Shown one piece after another: positions 19,685 to 28,788 of a DNA stretch of 64,000 nt. The DNA is taken from NCBI RefSeq assembly GCF_026966905.1, contig NZ_JAPUBN010000024.1:62001-126000 (forward strand), in the 5' to 3' direction. How positions within the stretch are numbered: the stretch's first letter is position 1; each line of letters opens with the position of its first letter. The position numbers were made by a program, and so were the translations under genes. The notes under the pieces were generated by a model that saw only the letters and a list, made by a program, of their open reading frames with translations, searched no databases and had not been told where the DNA came from. Origin of the DNA: Marinomonas phaeophyticola (GTDB taxonomy: Bacteria > Pseudomonadota > Gammaproteobacteria > Pseudomonadales > Marinomonadaceae).

Positions 19685-20641
19685 CTAACGCTCTTGACTT
19701 GGTTTCTTTGAAAACGCCTGTTGATAACTACGAGTAAAATGAGACACGGAAACAAAACCACAGGCAATCGCAATGGACGTCACGCTGTTTCTTGTTTGTT
19801 GCAGCATCCAGCGGGCTTTTTCTAGCCGAAGATGACGATAGAATGCCTTCGGCGTTTGCTTTAGATGGGATTTAAATAAGCGCTCTAACTCTCGTCCTGA
19901 AACCCCAACATGCGCCGCCAATTCAGCAATAAGTAATGGCTCTTCAATGTTTTGTTCCATAAGCTGCACGGCTTCAATTAAATTTGCATTACGGCTATCT
20001 AATCGTATTTGTAACGAACGCCTTTGAGGTTCCGTATGAGCCCTTTGATGGGTATAAACCAGCTCATCAGCCACCAGAGTTGATAGCGCTTTACCATATT
20101 GAGTCGAGATCAAATAAAGCATCATATCCAACCCAGACAATGCACCTGGGCAAGAAAAACGCTTTCTGTCTATCACCAACAACTCTTGCACAAACGTTAC
20201 CTTAGGAAACGCGGCCACTGTACTTTCGTAATTTTCCCAATGCATAGTGGTTCTATAACCATCCAATACCCCAGCCGCCGCCGCAATATAGGCCCCCGTA
20301 TCTTGACAGCCAATATCGGCACCATAATTATTTTGTTGCCGAATAAAGCCCAGTAAAGCGGCCGTAGTCCATAACCAAGGATCACCACCAGAACAAATGA
20401 TCAAGGTTTCACAGCGGTCAACCTCTTTAATACTGGCATTGGTCATGATCTCTATACTGTCACTACTGCTGATTAACCCTCCCGTCTCAGAGACCAACAA
20501 CCATTCATACAAGACGCTATCACTGGTGCTATTCGCATGTCGCAAAGGGTCTAACATGGACGTCAAGCCAAACAGAGAAAAGCCAGGAATTAATAAAAAA
20601 TGAATCCTTTGCGGCCCAGACTTTAAACGATCTCCAAACAC
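19685..20641 (-). CDS. cdhR: Carnitine catabolism regulator CdhR (GlxA/AraC family)
   Basis: The protein has 318 residues: a DJ-1/PfpI-like sensor domain (about 10-190, with IGCQDTGAYIAAAAGVLDG and CPGALSGLDMMLYLIS) followed by an AraC DNA-binding domain (about 215-310, with TSIAIACGFVSVSHFTRSY). It lies upstream of cdhC-cdhA on the same strand and divergent from cdhB, as expected for the activator of carnitine catabolism in P. aeruginosa. Assignment as CdhR rather than the other GlxA regulator in the cluster rests on position. Confidence 0.8.
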   Translation of the reverse strand: MFGDRLKSGPQRIHFLLIPGFSLFGLTSMLDPLRHANSTSDSVLYEWLLVSETGGLISSSDSIEIMTNASIKEVDRCETLIICSGGDPWLWTTAALLGFIRQQNNYGADIGCQDTGAYIAAAAGVLDGYRTTMHWENYESTVAAFPKVTFVQELLVIDRKRFSCPGALSGLDMMLYLISTQYGKALSTLVADELVYTHQRAHTEPQRRSLQIRLDSRNANLIEAVQLMEQNIEEPLLIAELAAHVGVSGRELERLFKSHLKQTPKAFYRHLRLEKARWMLQQTRNSVTSIAIACGFVSVSHFTRSYQQAFSKKPSQER

Positions 20642-20782
20642 TTAACCCCCTACCTTTGATGATTGAGCCTATTCAACTCCGTCTAAAAAAATCAATTAGT
20701 ATACGCATTTAGACAATTGGTTTTTCATTTTCAACTTATGATTAAGTTCCTAACACCCACTTTTCACTCTCTAGGAACCCAA

Positions 20783-21259
20783 ATGCCTCAAATGATCAAT
20801 TTATTTGAAAGTGATGTACTCACTGACTGGATAGACTATAACGGCCATATGAACGATGCCTACTACGTCGTCGCTTTTAGTAAAGCAATTGACGCTTTCA
20901 TGGTTCACATCGGCCTCAACGAAGACTTTCGATCAGAACATCAAGTCTCTATCTACACACTGCAAAGCATGGTGCAGTATTTAAAAGAAGTTATGGAAGG
21001 CGAACCTATCATTATCAAAGGCCAGCTTTTAGAAAGCGACAACAAGAAACTGCGCCTCTATATGACCATGTACCACGGTAAAGCCAACGACGAGCTCGCC
21101 ACCATGGAAACCTTACTCTTACATATGAATATGGAACTTCACAGAGCCGCCCCCTTCCTACCCACCACAGCCACCCTAGTGGAATCAATGCAAGACAGCC
21201 ACAATGCACTGGAAGCACCAATGAACGCAGGTAAAGGGATTAGTTTAAAGCGTAAGTGA
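20783..21259 (+). CDS. cdhB: Betainyl-CoA thioesterase CdhB
   Basis: This is a hotdog-fold thioesterase of 158 residues that hydrolyses betainyl-CoA to glycine betaine and CoA. The 4HBT core includes DWIDYNGHMNDAYYVVAFSKA near residue 13, with the Asn/Asp active-site region. The start at 20783 has AGGA 7 bp upstream. The longer frame from 20717 would add an unsupported extension and is rejected. Divergent from cdhR, it completes the carnitine-to-betaine pathway with CdhA and CdhC. Confidence 0.88.
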   Translation: MPQMINLFESDVLTDWIDYNGHMNDAYYVVAFSKAIDAFMVHIGLNEDFRSEHQVSIYTLQSMVQYLKEVMEGEPIIIKGQLLESDNKKLRLYMTMYHGKANDELATMETLLLHMNMELHRAAPFLPTTATLVESMQDSHNALEAPMNAGKGISLKRK

Positions 21260-21287
21260 AAATGCTAACTGAAGATAAGGAAGGAAT

Positions 21288-21323
21288 AAACCAAGCTCTC
21301 AATACTTCGTAAGTGCTTGGTTT
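21288..21323 (+). terminator. Hairpin after cdhB at the left edge of the defence island
   Basis: AAACCAAGC at 21288-21296 pairs perfectly with GCTTGGTTT at 21315-21323 and encloses a smaller ACTT-CGT-AAGT stem. It lies 29 bp after the cdhB stop. The downstream T run is short. The rest of 21324-21500 is A/T-rich, without a gene, and should contain the promoter of the methyltransferase. Confidence 0.5.
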
Positions 21324-21500
21324 AAAAGAATGTCAAATATAGAGAGCTTAAATATGAACCTAGTCTACTCTGAATAATAAAGACTATTACAGATAAGCTT
21401 TTATAACATTCAAATGAATGAAACACCTAAAGAAAGAAAATTTGTTGTTACTTTCTGTTTTATGTATATTCAGATTTATAACTCTTAAAATAAGAACGCT

Positions 21501-23537
21501 ATGAATGCTGAACAATTCAAATTACTTATAAAACAGGTAAAAACAGCAAAAAAATTGCCTGATGCGATCTATTTTCATAAAGATGCCTTTATTGATGTAC
21601 CTGCTGACTTAGTCAAATTTATTAAAGTGGTCGCACAAGCCTTAAAAGTAAATGAAGAAGACTATGACCTTATAAAATTATTTAAAAATGAGTTCAGACT
21701 TTCTCTTTTAAGTTATCCTGCTTTCTATACAGATTCATACCCATCATTAAAACAAAGCGTCAGTGTCGACCTAGTAAAACTCAGTCATAAAGTCACTAGG
21801 TATGAAAATACTGACAACCCTCCTATTTTGCATCGCAAAGAAACCATGATTTCTCCTAGCAGCTCCTATTATCAGTTGTTCTGTGATATTACCAATGAAG
21901 GAGAACATGCAGGGTTGTATGAAAGTACACGCATGATAGGCTTTAAAAACTCATGGGAACGTTTAATAACTAAAAAGGGGTACGAACTTCTCGATGGGCG
22001 ATTATTTCGCTGTTCAGCGATTCAGACGACAGAGAACAATAAAGTAATAGACCGTCATTTAACCGCGATTGTGCGCCATGAGCTTTCATCACCATTAAAA
22101 ACACTCGCTAAGAATGGGTTTCTATCAGGAAACTATTCTATTTTTGATTATGGCTGTGGTCGTGGCGATGATTTAAGAGAGCTAGAGGCTCATGATATTG
22201 ATGCTTTAGGCTGGGACCCAAACTATAGGCCAGATGCAGATAAAGTAAGATCTGAAATTGTAAACCTTGGTTTTGTCATTAATGTTATAGAAGATAGAGA
22301 TGAGCGAGTTGAAGCATTAATTAGCGCTTGGGAACTTACTGAGAGACTGCTTGTTGTCTCAGCTATGCTAGGAAACGAGTCCCTCATCAGCCAATTCCAA
22401 CCCTATAAGGATGGTGTAATAACTAGTCGTAACACCTTCCAAAAATACTATACGCAGGCTGAGCTTAAAGCCTTTATAGAGATGAGTCTTGATGAAAGTG
22501 CTATAGCCGTTGCGCCTGGTATTTATTACATATTTAAAGATAAACAGCTTGAACAACACTTTCTACAAAATAGACATCAACGTTCCTATAAGTGGCAGTA
22601 CTTAACAGCGCCAGAACCTGTAAATGAAGAACAAGCTCGTATTTTATTCACTCAACATCAGGCACTTTTTGAATCCTTTTGGTTAGCCTGCTTAAAGTTT
22701 GGTCGCTGTCCTGCTAATAATGAATTCGCTCAAAGCGACAAAATAAAAGAAGTCATTGGCTCAAATAAAAAAGCACTGAAACTCATTTTAAACTGGTTTG
22801 AAAAGGATGAGCTAGCAACAGCGGAAACGATGAGAAAAGAAGATTTACTACTTTACTTTGCACTTGCCATGTTTGAAAAACGCAAGCCTTACACACAACA
22901 ACCCGACGATTTAAAACGCGATATAAAAGCCTTTTTCGATACATACAAAATAGCGCAACACCAAGCAGCAGAGCTGCTCTTTCAGATAGCTGATAGTAAA
23001 CTGATAGAATCTTTGTGTTTAGAGGCGGCAAAGCTATTACCTGCTAGTAAAATAGACTTCGAAAATGAACAGCCACATTCTCTGACCTTACATAAAGACT
23101 TTATAACATTACTACCATTAGTACTTCGTGTTTATATTGGCGCAGCACTACAAATGTATGGTGAGCTTGATGATATTCAACTTATTAAAATTCATATACA
23201 TTCAGCTAAAGTAACACTGCTTGGTTATGAAGGGTTTTATGATACCCCTCTTCCACAGCTTAAAGAGCGTGTGAAAATAAAAATGGCAGATCAGGATGTA
23301 GATTTTTTTGATTACTTAGTTGAAGAAAAACGACCGCTACTACTTAATAAAATTGACTATATTGATGATACGTTTGAAGATTACAAAAAACAAAAGGCGT
23401 TTAATAAACGCCTTCAATTAGAACTCAGTAACTCCAGCAATACTGGTGAATTTTTAAACCAAGCTAGCCTTTATGCAATGTTAGAGACGAATCATATGTC
23501 GTTGAAGGGGTATCGCTTTTATCATTCCAATAAGTAA
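21501..23537 (+). CDS. DNA phosphorothioation-associated putative methyltransferase
   Basis: This 678-residue protein matches in pattern the putative methyltransferases found beside dnd/ssp clusters (TIGR04096 type). The SAM-binding loop is IFDYGCGRGDD near residues 213-223, followed by the acidic DALGWDPNYRPD and the conserved LGFVINVIEDRDERVEAL. The region before it (KETMISPSSSYYQLF...AGLYESTRMIGFKNSW) is also family-typical. The C-terminal ~300 residues have no recognised domain. The substrate, and even the methyl-transfer activity, are not established. Its last 74 bp overlap the 3' end of sspH on the other strand. A TAAGAACGCT leader gives only a weak ribosome site. Confidence 0.82.
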   Translation: MNAEQFKLLIKQVKTAKKLPDAIYFHKDAFIDVPADLVKFIKVVAQALKVNEEDYDLIKLFKNEFRLSLLSYPAFYTDSYPSLKQSVSVDLVKLSHKVTRYENTDNPPILHRKETMISPSSSYYQLFCDITNEGEHAGLYESTRMIGFKNSWERLITKKGYELLDGRLFRCSAIQTTENNKVIDRHLTAIVRHELSSPLKTLAKNGFLSGNYSIFDYGCGRGDDLRELEAHDIDALGWDPNYRPDADKVRSEIVNLGFVINVIEDRDERVEALISAWELTERLLVVSAMLGNESLISQFQPYKDGVITSRNTFQKYYTQAELKAFIEMSLDESAIAVAPGIYYIFKDKQLEQHFLQNRHQRSYKWQYLTAPEPVNEEQARILFTQHQALFESFWLACLKFGRCPANNEFAQSDKIKEVIGSNKKALKLILNWFEKDELATAETMRKEDLLLYFALAMFEKRKPYTQQPDDLKRDIKAFFDTYKIAQHQAAELLFQIADSKLIESLCLEAAKLLPASKIDFENEQPHSLTLHKDFITLLPLVLRVYIGAALQMYGELDDIQLIKIHIHSAKVTLLGYEGFYDTPLPQLKERVKIKMADQDVDFFDYLVEEKRPLLLNKIDYIDDTFEDYKKQKAFNKRLQLELSNSSNTGEFLNQASLYAMLETNHMSLKGYRFYHSNK

Positions 23538-26500
23538 TAACTAGTCCAACAAGCTCATCAAAGATATGAGGCTCTGTAAAACCTACTTGAATTGCGTGAG
23601 TTTCGCCTTCAGTTTTGACAATTCCATGACCATAGCCAAGCAAGTTTTCGGCTCCAGATTCGCCTAGTATTATTTCTGAGTTTTGATCTCTATCTACCTT
23701 AAGAGCTATCTTTGTATCTAAATTTGCCCTTAATAGAGGAAAGACCACATCAGCACTAGGACGCTGTGTAGCTAAAACTAAGTGCACTCCCGCAGCCCGT
23801 CCTTTGGAAGAAAGTCTAACAATAATGTCTTTGGCTTCTGCTTTAAAATCATTATCTAAGATCCAATCCGCCAATTCATCAAAGAAAACAACTTCTCTAG
23901 CCATCCTGGCATTTGGATACTTTCTATTATAAGCCTCAAAATCCTTCAGCCCTAGACTCATTAAATGCCTATAACGCTCATTCATTAAACTTTCTAACTC
24001 TTTGAGCCTCGAAACCGCATCATCTTTATCCAGAACTACAGGATGGGCAAGATGCGGAGTGTTTGAGTAGGCTGCAAATTCAACTTGCTTAGGATCAAAA
24101 AGTCTTAAATGTAAATTATTTGGCGAATTTGTCATTAGGAGATCAATAATCATATTATTCATCAATATAGACTTACCTGACTTAGTTTGACCACCTATTA
24201 ATGCATGTGGGCTTGCGCCATCGAGTTTAAAAAACACTCCGTTTTCACTATATTCATCCTGACCCAACATAATTTTATTATTAAAATCATTTTTAATAGT
24301 GCTAATTCTAGAAACCAAAGTTGAATTAACCAATCTACCAAAATAAACAGTTTCTCTCTTTTCTCGATTGAAAATCAAAACCATTACTCCTGGTGCAGGA
24401 TAAACCTGACGTAGAGATAACCCTACAACAGATAAAAAGTTGTCTTTTAACTTCAGAACCTTAGATGGGTTAAGGTTTACGTCTCCATGAAGTTTTATAA
24501 CAATAGAATTAGGAGTAACAAACGTATCTGAAAAATTTGAAGGCAAATTTGCATGACCAAATATTTTTCTTATATTCCCCTTTATTGTAGAGATATCTAG
24601 TTCCTTTATTATCTCCTGACTAGTGTTAGTTTCTAAAAAATCAACACAAATTCTAATTAACTGCAAAGCATCACTATCATGTGAAGTAGGATCTTTTACG
24701 TTATTGGCTAAATGCATGCTTTCACTGCTTTCAACTGAGTTATCTGTTTCAGACACATTCTCTGCATTATTTTTAATCGTTGATAAGCCTAACTCTGCTG
24801 ATAATGTTTTAGATGCCTTTTCGCGATGGTCGTCAGTAAGGCAATCTTGATTTTTCCTATTTAACTTCAAGGGAGTAAATTGACAATCATTGAATAAATT
24901 TACGGTTTTACTATGATCTAGTATCGAGTCAAAAATAGATTTTGTATCATCCGTACTAACCTTCAATTGAAGTAAATGTTTACTGTCGTAAACAGGATCA
25001 GAGGTAGTTTCCATATGAACATTATCATAATGGAATACTACAGAAATCCCAGAAACGTTTATTTTAACTTTACTTTTATCCAAGGATATTAAGTCTTCAA
25101 ATTCAAACTCATTAGGAACAAATTTAAAATTACCTACAATAAATTCATAAAATTTATTTAACCAGTATTCAAAATCTAGATCTTGTGAAGAACTTAGCAT
25201 TGAAGCAATCAAATCAACTGTAGATTTGATTTGTTTACACGACTTAGTAGATTGCTCCTCAGAGCCTTTAGTTAATTTAGATTCACTAATTATTAAGTTA
25301 ATTTCTGCTGTACCATCTTCACCTTTTGAAATATAAATTCCCAGTAGATCAGAAAGATAATTAACAGTTCGCCCAATTGATTTAAATGCATCATCTTCTA
25401 TTGATGACTTAAACCAAGTCAAGTAATCATCTAAGTGAACCCAAAAAATTGGTGATATTTTATCTTGACGCTCATAAAGAGCCTCTAAAAGAGAAGCAGC
25501 TCCAGCGGTTCCAACTAGATCGTGGGAGAAGTTTCCATTGCCTACAGACCTAAGTAATGTATCGCTGCTAAATGAATTCGATAAAGTAAATATTTTCTCT
25601 ACTAAAGCAGGCACTTTATCTGGATGAACCAACTGCCACGATCTAAGGTCAGTATTTAAGTTTTTAGTAATATACTGAGTTTCTTTATCAGTAATAATAG
25701 CGAGGGAACGTTTACTTCCCTCACCCTGTATATATCTTAAGACCCTTCGGTTATTCGGTGTTTCTTCATTACTACATGCAGCTAAAGTCTCTTTGCTTAA
25801 TAAGAAATCATAAATAACTAACCAATTACATTTATTCAACCCCTTTGAAATTTCTCCCTTCAATCCAGTTTGGCTAACTTCCCTACAAAAAGAAGAGTTT
25901 TCATCCAAATTATTAGACTTCATGAAAGCAGAATGAAAAATTTTTCCTGTTCTATCTAGGATATGATTATTCAAAGAAAATTGTGTTTTTCTAGAAACAG
26001 GATCTGAAGGTACTTTTCTAGAAGAGCAGAACTCCCAATTCAAACCTCCGAATTCTCTTTCTATATACTTAGGTGGGACAGTCGCAATTTTATTATGAGA
26101 AAATAAAGGATCAAAATTATAAATTAAATCTATTTCCCCATTTTCAACTTCATTAATATTGCTTACTATTTTAATAGTGATATTAGAATCTACTTTTGAA
26201 GAATCAAAACTTTCACAAATAGTTTGATAAATTGAATCAAGTGCACCTCTATCACTACAATTAAATGCTAGTGAAATAGACAATTCTTCCTCATGATTAT
26301 CAGAAATCTTAAGAAGCTCATCATAAACAGCTAAGAGGTGTTGATATGAGAATAAGCCTATACATAAAATTTGTAGATGGTGTCTTTCGTTAGGATAAGT
26401 TTCTAAAAACTTAAACGCTGTAGCATTGATTACTGATTTTATTTCCGAATCACTTATAGCATTTTTCGAAGTGCTTAGCTTACCGAATTCAAAATACCCA

Positions 26501-28788
26501 GAATTAGATTTTGTAGAAACTAAATCTTCAAAAGTATTCTCTTTTGTTTTCTTTAAATAAAAGCTTTTCCCATTATTTTCCAATAGCTCTTTAAATAACT
26601 TTGCTAGTACACCATCACTTTTATTAGCAATACTTAATGTTCTTTCTTTATATTGCTTAGCTATGTTATTCAGCATCGAGTTTCTTTTAAACTGTGCTAA
26701 AAGACTGAAAGGAGACCAAGGTAGGTAAACACTGTAATTTGAATTTTCAGTAATGTTAATTGTATGAGCGGAAATCAACTCATAAACTAATTCGTTGGAC
26801 TTTTCCTTATTAATATTTAATGAGTTAATACTATTAAGGAGAACTTCTAGGGCTTGCTCTAATTTTGTAAAGCTTCCACAAATGGGATGTTGAAGTAGCT
26901 CTTCGATAGAGTTTAACCATTCTGTTGTAAAGCTTTGGTAACTAGCCTGAATAAAATCAAACTCTTCACTATTCACGTATTTATGACTTTGAAGCTCCGA
27001 TAACAAATCAAAAAACAAAGTAGATTCTTTATCCAACTTTCTCACTACAGCACCCTTTTTCATACTAGTGCTAACAGCTAAAAACATATGGATATTATTA
27101 ATTGTCGGTATATTTTCAGATCTTTTTATAAAAAGTGGATCTAAAGATAATGAATGCCTATGAAAGAATCCTTTACGACCTGAGACTTTTTCATAATCTA
27201 AATATTTCGAAGACTCAAATCCAAAAGGGTTAAAAACCCACTTTAATTCCCAACTATCTATCGGAGTCTCATCTTCTTGTGAACGTCTAATAATTCGAAA
27301 ATGAAGCTCGTTAGCAGCTTTTCCATCACCATACTTTCTGTTATTACGATCAACAGAGGATGCAAACTCGTCATTAAATGCCTTACCAAATTTAACTTTA
27401 AAGTTATCACCAAACATTGACCAAAAGTCCGCTAAGTCTTTATATTCATTATTAAAGTAATTTAAGGCGTACCAGTTTTTTCTTTCTAAGCTTTTTCTCG
27501 TTCTATCTTTTGCTAAACTCAACTCTACAATGTCATCACCGATATCTTTTAATAACAGAGATTTTGATAAGACACCTAAGACACCTTCAATCAAATCATT
27601 ACATACATTTTCTTTTGAGTTAGTTATTTCTTTAAGCCAAGCTTTATCTAATTTGGAACTTTCTGATATATCCTTTGAATAAATAAAATAAAACTTTCGC
27701 AATTCATTTATATCGGGCTTTTGTGCAGGTTTATCAACTAAACCCAACAGCTCAGTGAAATCTTCTGACAGAGAAATATCATTATCAGCAAAAAAGGAAA
27801 TTGTTTCTTCACCTAAATAAAATTTAGGTTTAACATTCTTTGCTTGAAGGACTGAACCGTATGGATATAAACAATCAAAATTATTTTGTAGCTCATCTCT
27901 TTGTGTCTTTTCATCGATTCTATTTCCTTGATAATAAGCTTCAAAATATTTATCTACTGTTTCACAGAATTCATTAAAATCGGGATCACTCTCCCTAATA
28001 CTGTTTAAATTCTCTTTAATTTCATCAAGCTCAACTTCTTTATTTTTATGAATAGCCCTCCAAAATTCGATATCTTTCAATAAAGTTTTTGTGACTATGC
28101 TTCTAAAGATTCTTCTATACGCGCTACCAGAGGTTTTTAAAGGTAGAAAATCACTCAGCCGATTGATACCACCAAGGTTAATACAACTTTTCCCTAGGGC
28201 ATCATAAAACAAGCCATCTTTTATAGTTGCCTTAATTACCCCCTCTATAAATGCATTTATTTTATCAATTTCAATAAACGGTCTGTTACTCCATTTGGAG
28301 TTTGTTAATTCGGAGACAAACCTGGCTAGCTCTTCAATATACTCATCTACGAATGCTTGACCATCTTGTTGTTGGTTTTTAGCTAATGCTACCCATCTTT
28401 TTAGTTCTGTTAGCTCAAAAACAGTACTCTGATCAATACCCGAAACTTGCTCAAGAGTTGGCTTTATTTCAGCAATAAACATTAAACAGAAAAAATTTCC
28501 TTCTCTGTTTCTTTCATGCGCAAGGTCTGCAAAAGTATACTTTTTAACATCAACATTTTGATAGTGTTCATGGTCTTCTACAGCAATAATAAAGCCGTCA
28601 GGAGATCCTATTTCAACAATAGGAAAATCACCAGATTCACTAATATTTAAAAGAATTTCTCGAACTAATCTAGTGTCAAATTCCTTTAAAATTAATCGTC
28701 CAGGGATACCATTACCACTATTTGAATTTAGCCAATCGTTATATTCTTTCTTGATTATCTCATAAAAATACTTTGCTAATGATCTCAT
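23464..28788 (-). CDS. sspH: PT-dependent restriction protein SspH/DptH, FtsK/HerA-type ATPase
   Basis: This very large protein (1774 residues) is the helicase/translocase-like component of the SspFGH (DptFGH) restriction arm. The first ~1400 residues lack recognisable motifs and are mostly mixed helical and hydrophilic. The C-terminal ~280 residues form a RecA-like FtsK/HerA domain with Walker A ALIGGQTKSGKS near 1525, Walker B VVFFDELADWI near 1635 and the sensor-type LATQRPSADVV near 1675. Its ATG overlaps the sspG stop (ATGA) and has a strong GGAGG site. Loss of this overlap or of the Walker motifs would indicate decay; neither is seen. Confidence 0.88.
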   Translation of the reverse strand: MRSLAKYFYEIIKKEYNDWLNSNSGNGIPGRLILKEFDTRLVREILLNISESGDFPIVEIGSPDGFIIAVEDHEHYQNVDVKKYTFADLAHERNREGNFFCLMFIAEIKPTLEQVSGIDQSTVFELTELKRWVALAKNQQQDGQAFVDEYIEELARFVSELTNSKWSNRPFIEIDKINAFIEGVIKATIKDGLFYDALGKSCINLGGINRLSDFLPLKTSGSAYRRIFRSIVTKTLLKDIEFWRAIHKNKEVELDEIKENLNSIRESDPDFNEFCETVDKYFEAYYQGNRIDEKTQRDELQNNFDCLYPYGSVLQAKNVKPKFYLGEETISFFADNDISLSEDFTELLGLVDKPAQKPDINELRKFYFIYSKDISESSKLDKAWLKEITNSKENVCNDLIEGVLGVLSKSLLLKDIGDDIVELSLAKDRTRKSLERKNWYALNYFNNEYKDLADFWSMFGDNFKVKFGKAFNDEFASSVDRNNRKYGDGKAANELHFRIIRRSQEDETPIDSWELKWVFNPFGFESSKYLDYEKVSGRKGFFHRHSLSLDPLFIKRSENIPTINNIHMFLAVSTSMKKGAVVRKLDKESTLFFDLLSELQSHKYVNSEEFDFIQASYQSFTTEWLNSIEELLQHPICGSFTKLEQALEVLLNSINSLNINKEKSNELVYELISAHTINITENSNYSVYLPWSPFSLLAQFKRNSMLNNIAKQYKERTLSIANKSDGVLAKLFKELLENNGKSFYLKKTKENTFEDLVSTKSNSGYFEFGKLSTSKNAISDSEIKSVINATAFKFLETYPNERHHLQILCIGLFSYQHLLAVYDELLKISDNHEEELSISLAFNCSDRGALDSIYQTICESFDSSKVDSNITIKIVSNINEVENGEIDLIYNFDPLFSHNKIATVPPKYIEREFGGLNWEFCSSRKVPSDPVSRKTQFSLNNHILDRTGKIFHSAFMKSNNLDENSSFCREVSQTGLKGEISKGLNKCNWLVIYDFLLSKETLAACSNEETPNNRRVLRYIQGEGSKRSLAIITDKETQYITKNLNTDLRSWQLVHPDKVPALVEKIFTLSNSFSSDTLLRSVGNGNFSHDLVGTAGAASLLEALYERQDKISPIFWVHLDDYLTWFKSSIEDDAFKSIGRTVNYLSDLLGIYISKGEDGTAEINLIISESKLTKGSEEQSTKSCKQIKSTVDLIASMLSSSQDLDFEYWLNKFYEFIVGNFKFVPNEFEFEDLISLDKSKVKINVSGISVVFHYDNVHMETTSDPVYDSKHLLQLKVSTDDTKSIFDSILDHSKTVNLFNDCQFTPLKLNRKNQDCLTDDHREKASKTLSAELGLSTIKNNAENVSETDNSVESSESMHLANNVKDPTSHDSDALQLIRICVDFLETNTSQEIIKELDISTIKGNIRKIFGHANLPSNFSDTFVTPNSIVIKLHGDVNLNPSKVLKLKDNFLSVVGLSLRQVYPAPGVMVLIFNREKRETVYFGRLVNSTLVSRISTIKNDFNNKIMLGQDEYSENGVFFKLDGASPHALIGGQTKSGKSILMNNMIIDLLMTNSPNNLHLRLFDPKQVEFAAYSNTPHLAHPVVLDKDDAVSRLKELESLMNERYRHLMSLGLKDFEAYNRKYPNARMAREVVFFDELADWILDNDFKAEAKDIIVRLSSKGRAAGVHLVLATQRPSADVVFPLLRANLDTKIALKVDRDQNSEIILGESGAENLLGYGHGIVKTEGETHAIQVGFTEPHIFDELVGLVITYWNDKSDTPSTTYDSSLTLHKG

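Noticed and set aside
19534..19773. 79-residue leftward frame overlapping cdhR
   Set aside because: It overlaps the conserved AraC C-terminus of cdhR in another frame and lies in A-rich non-coding sequence.
21260..21500. Attachment site for the defence island
   Set aside because: No matching direct repeat was found at the right edge (38682-38732), and no integrase or tRNA is present.
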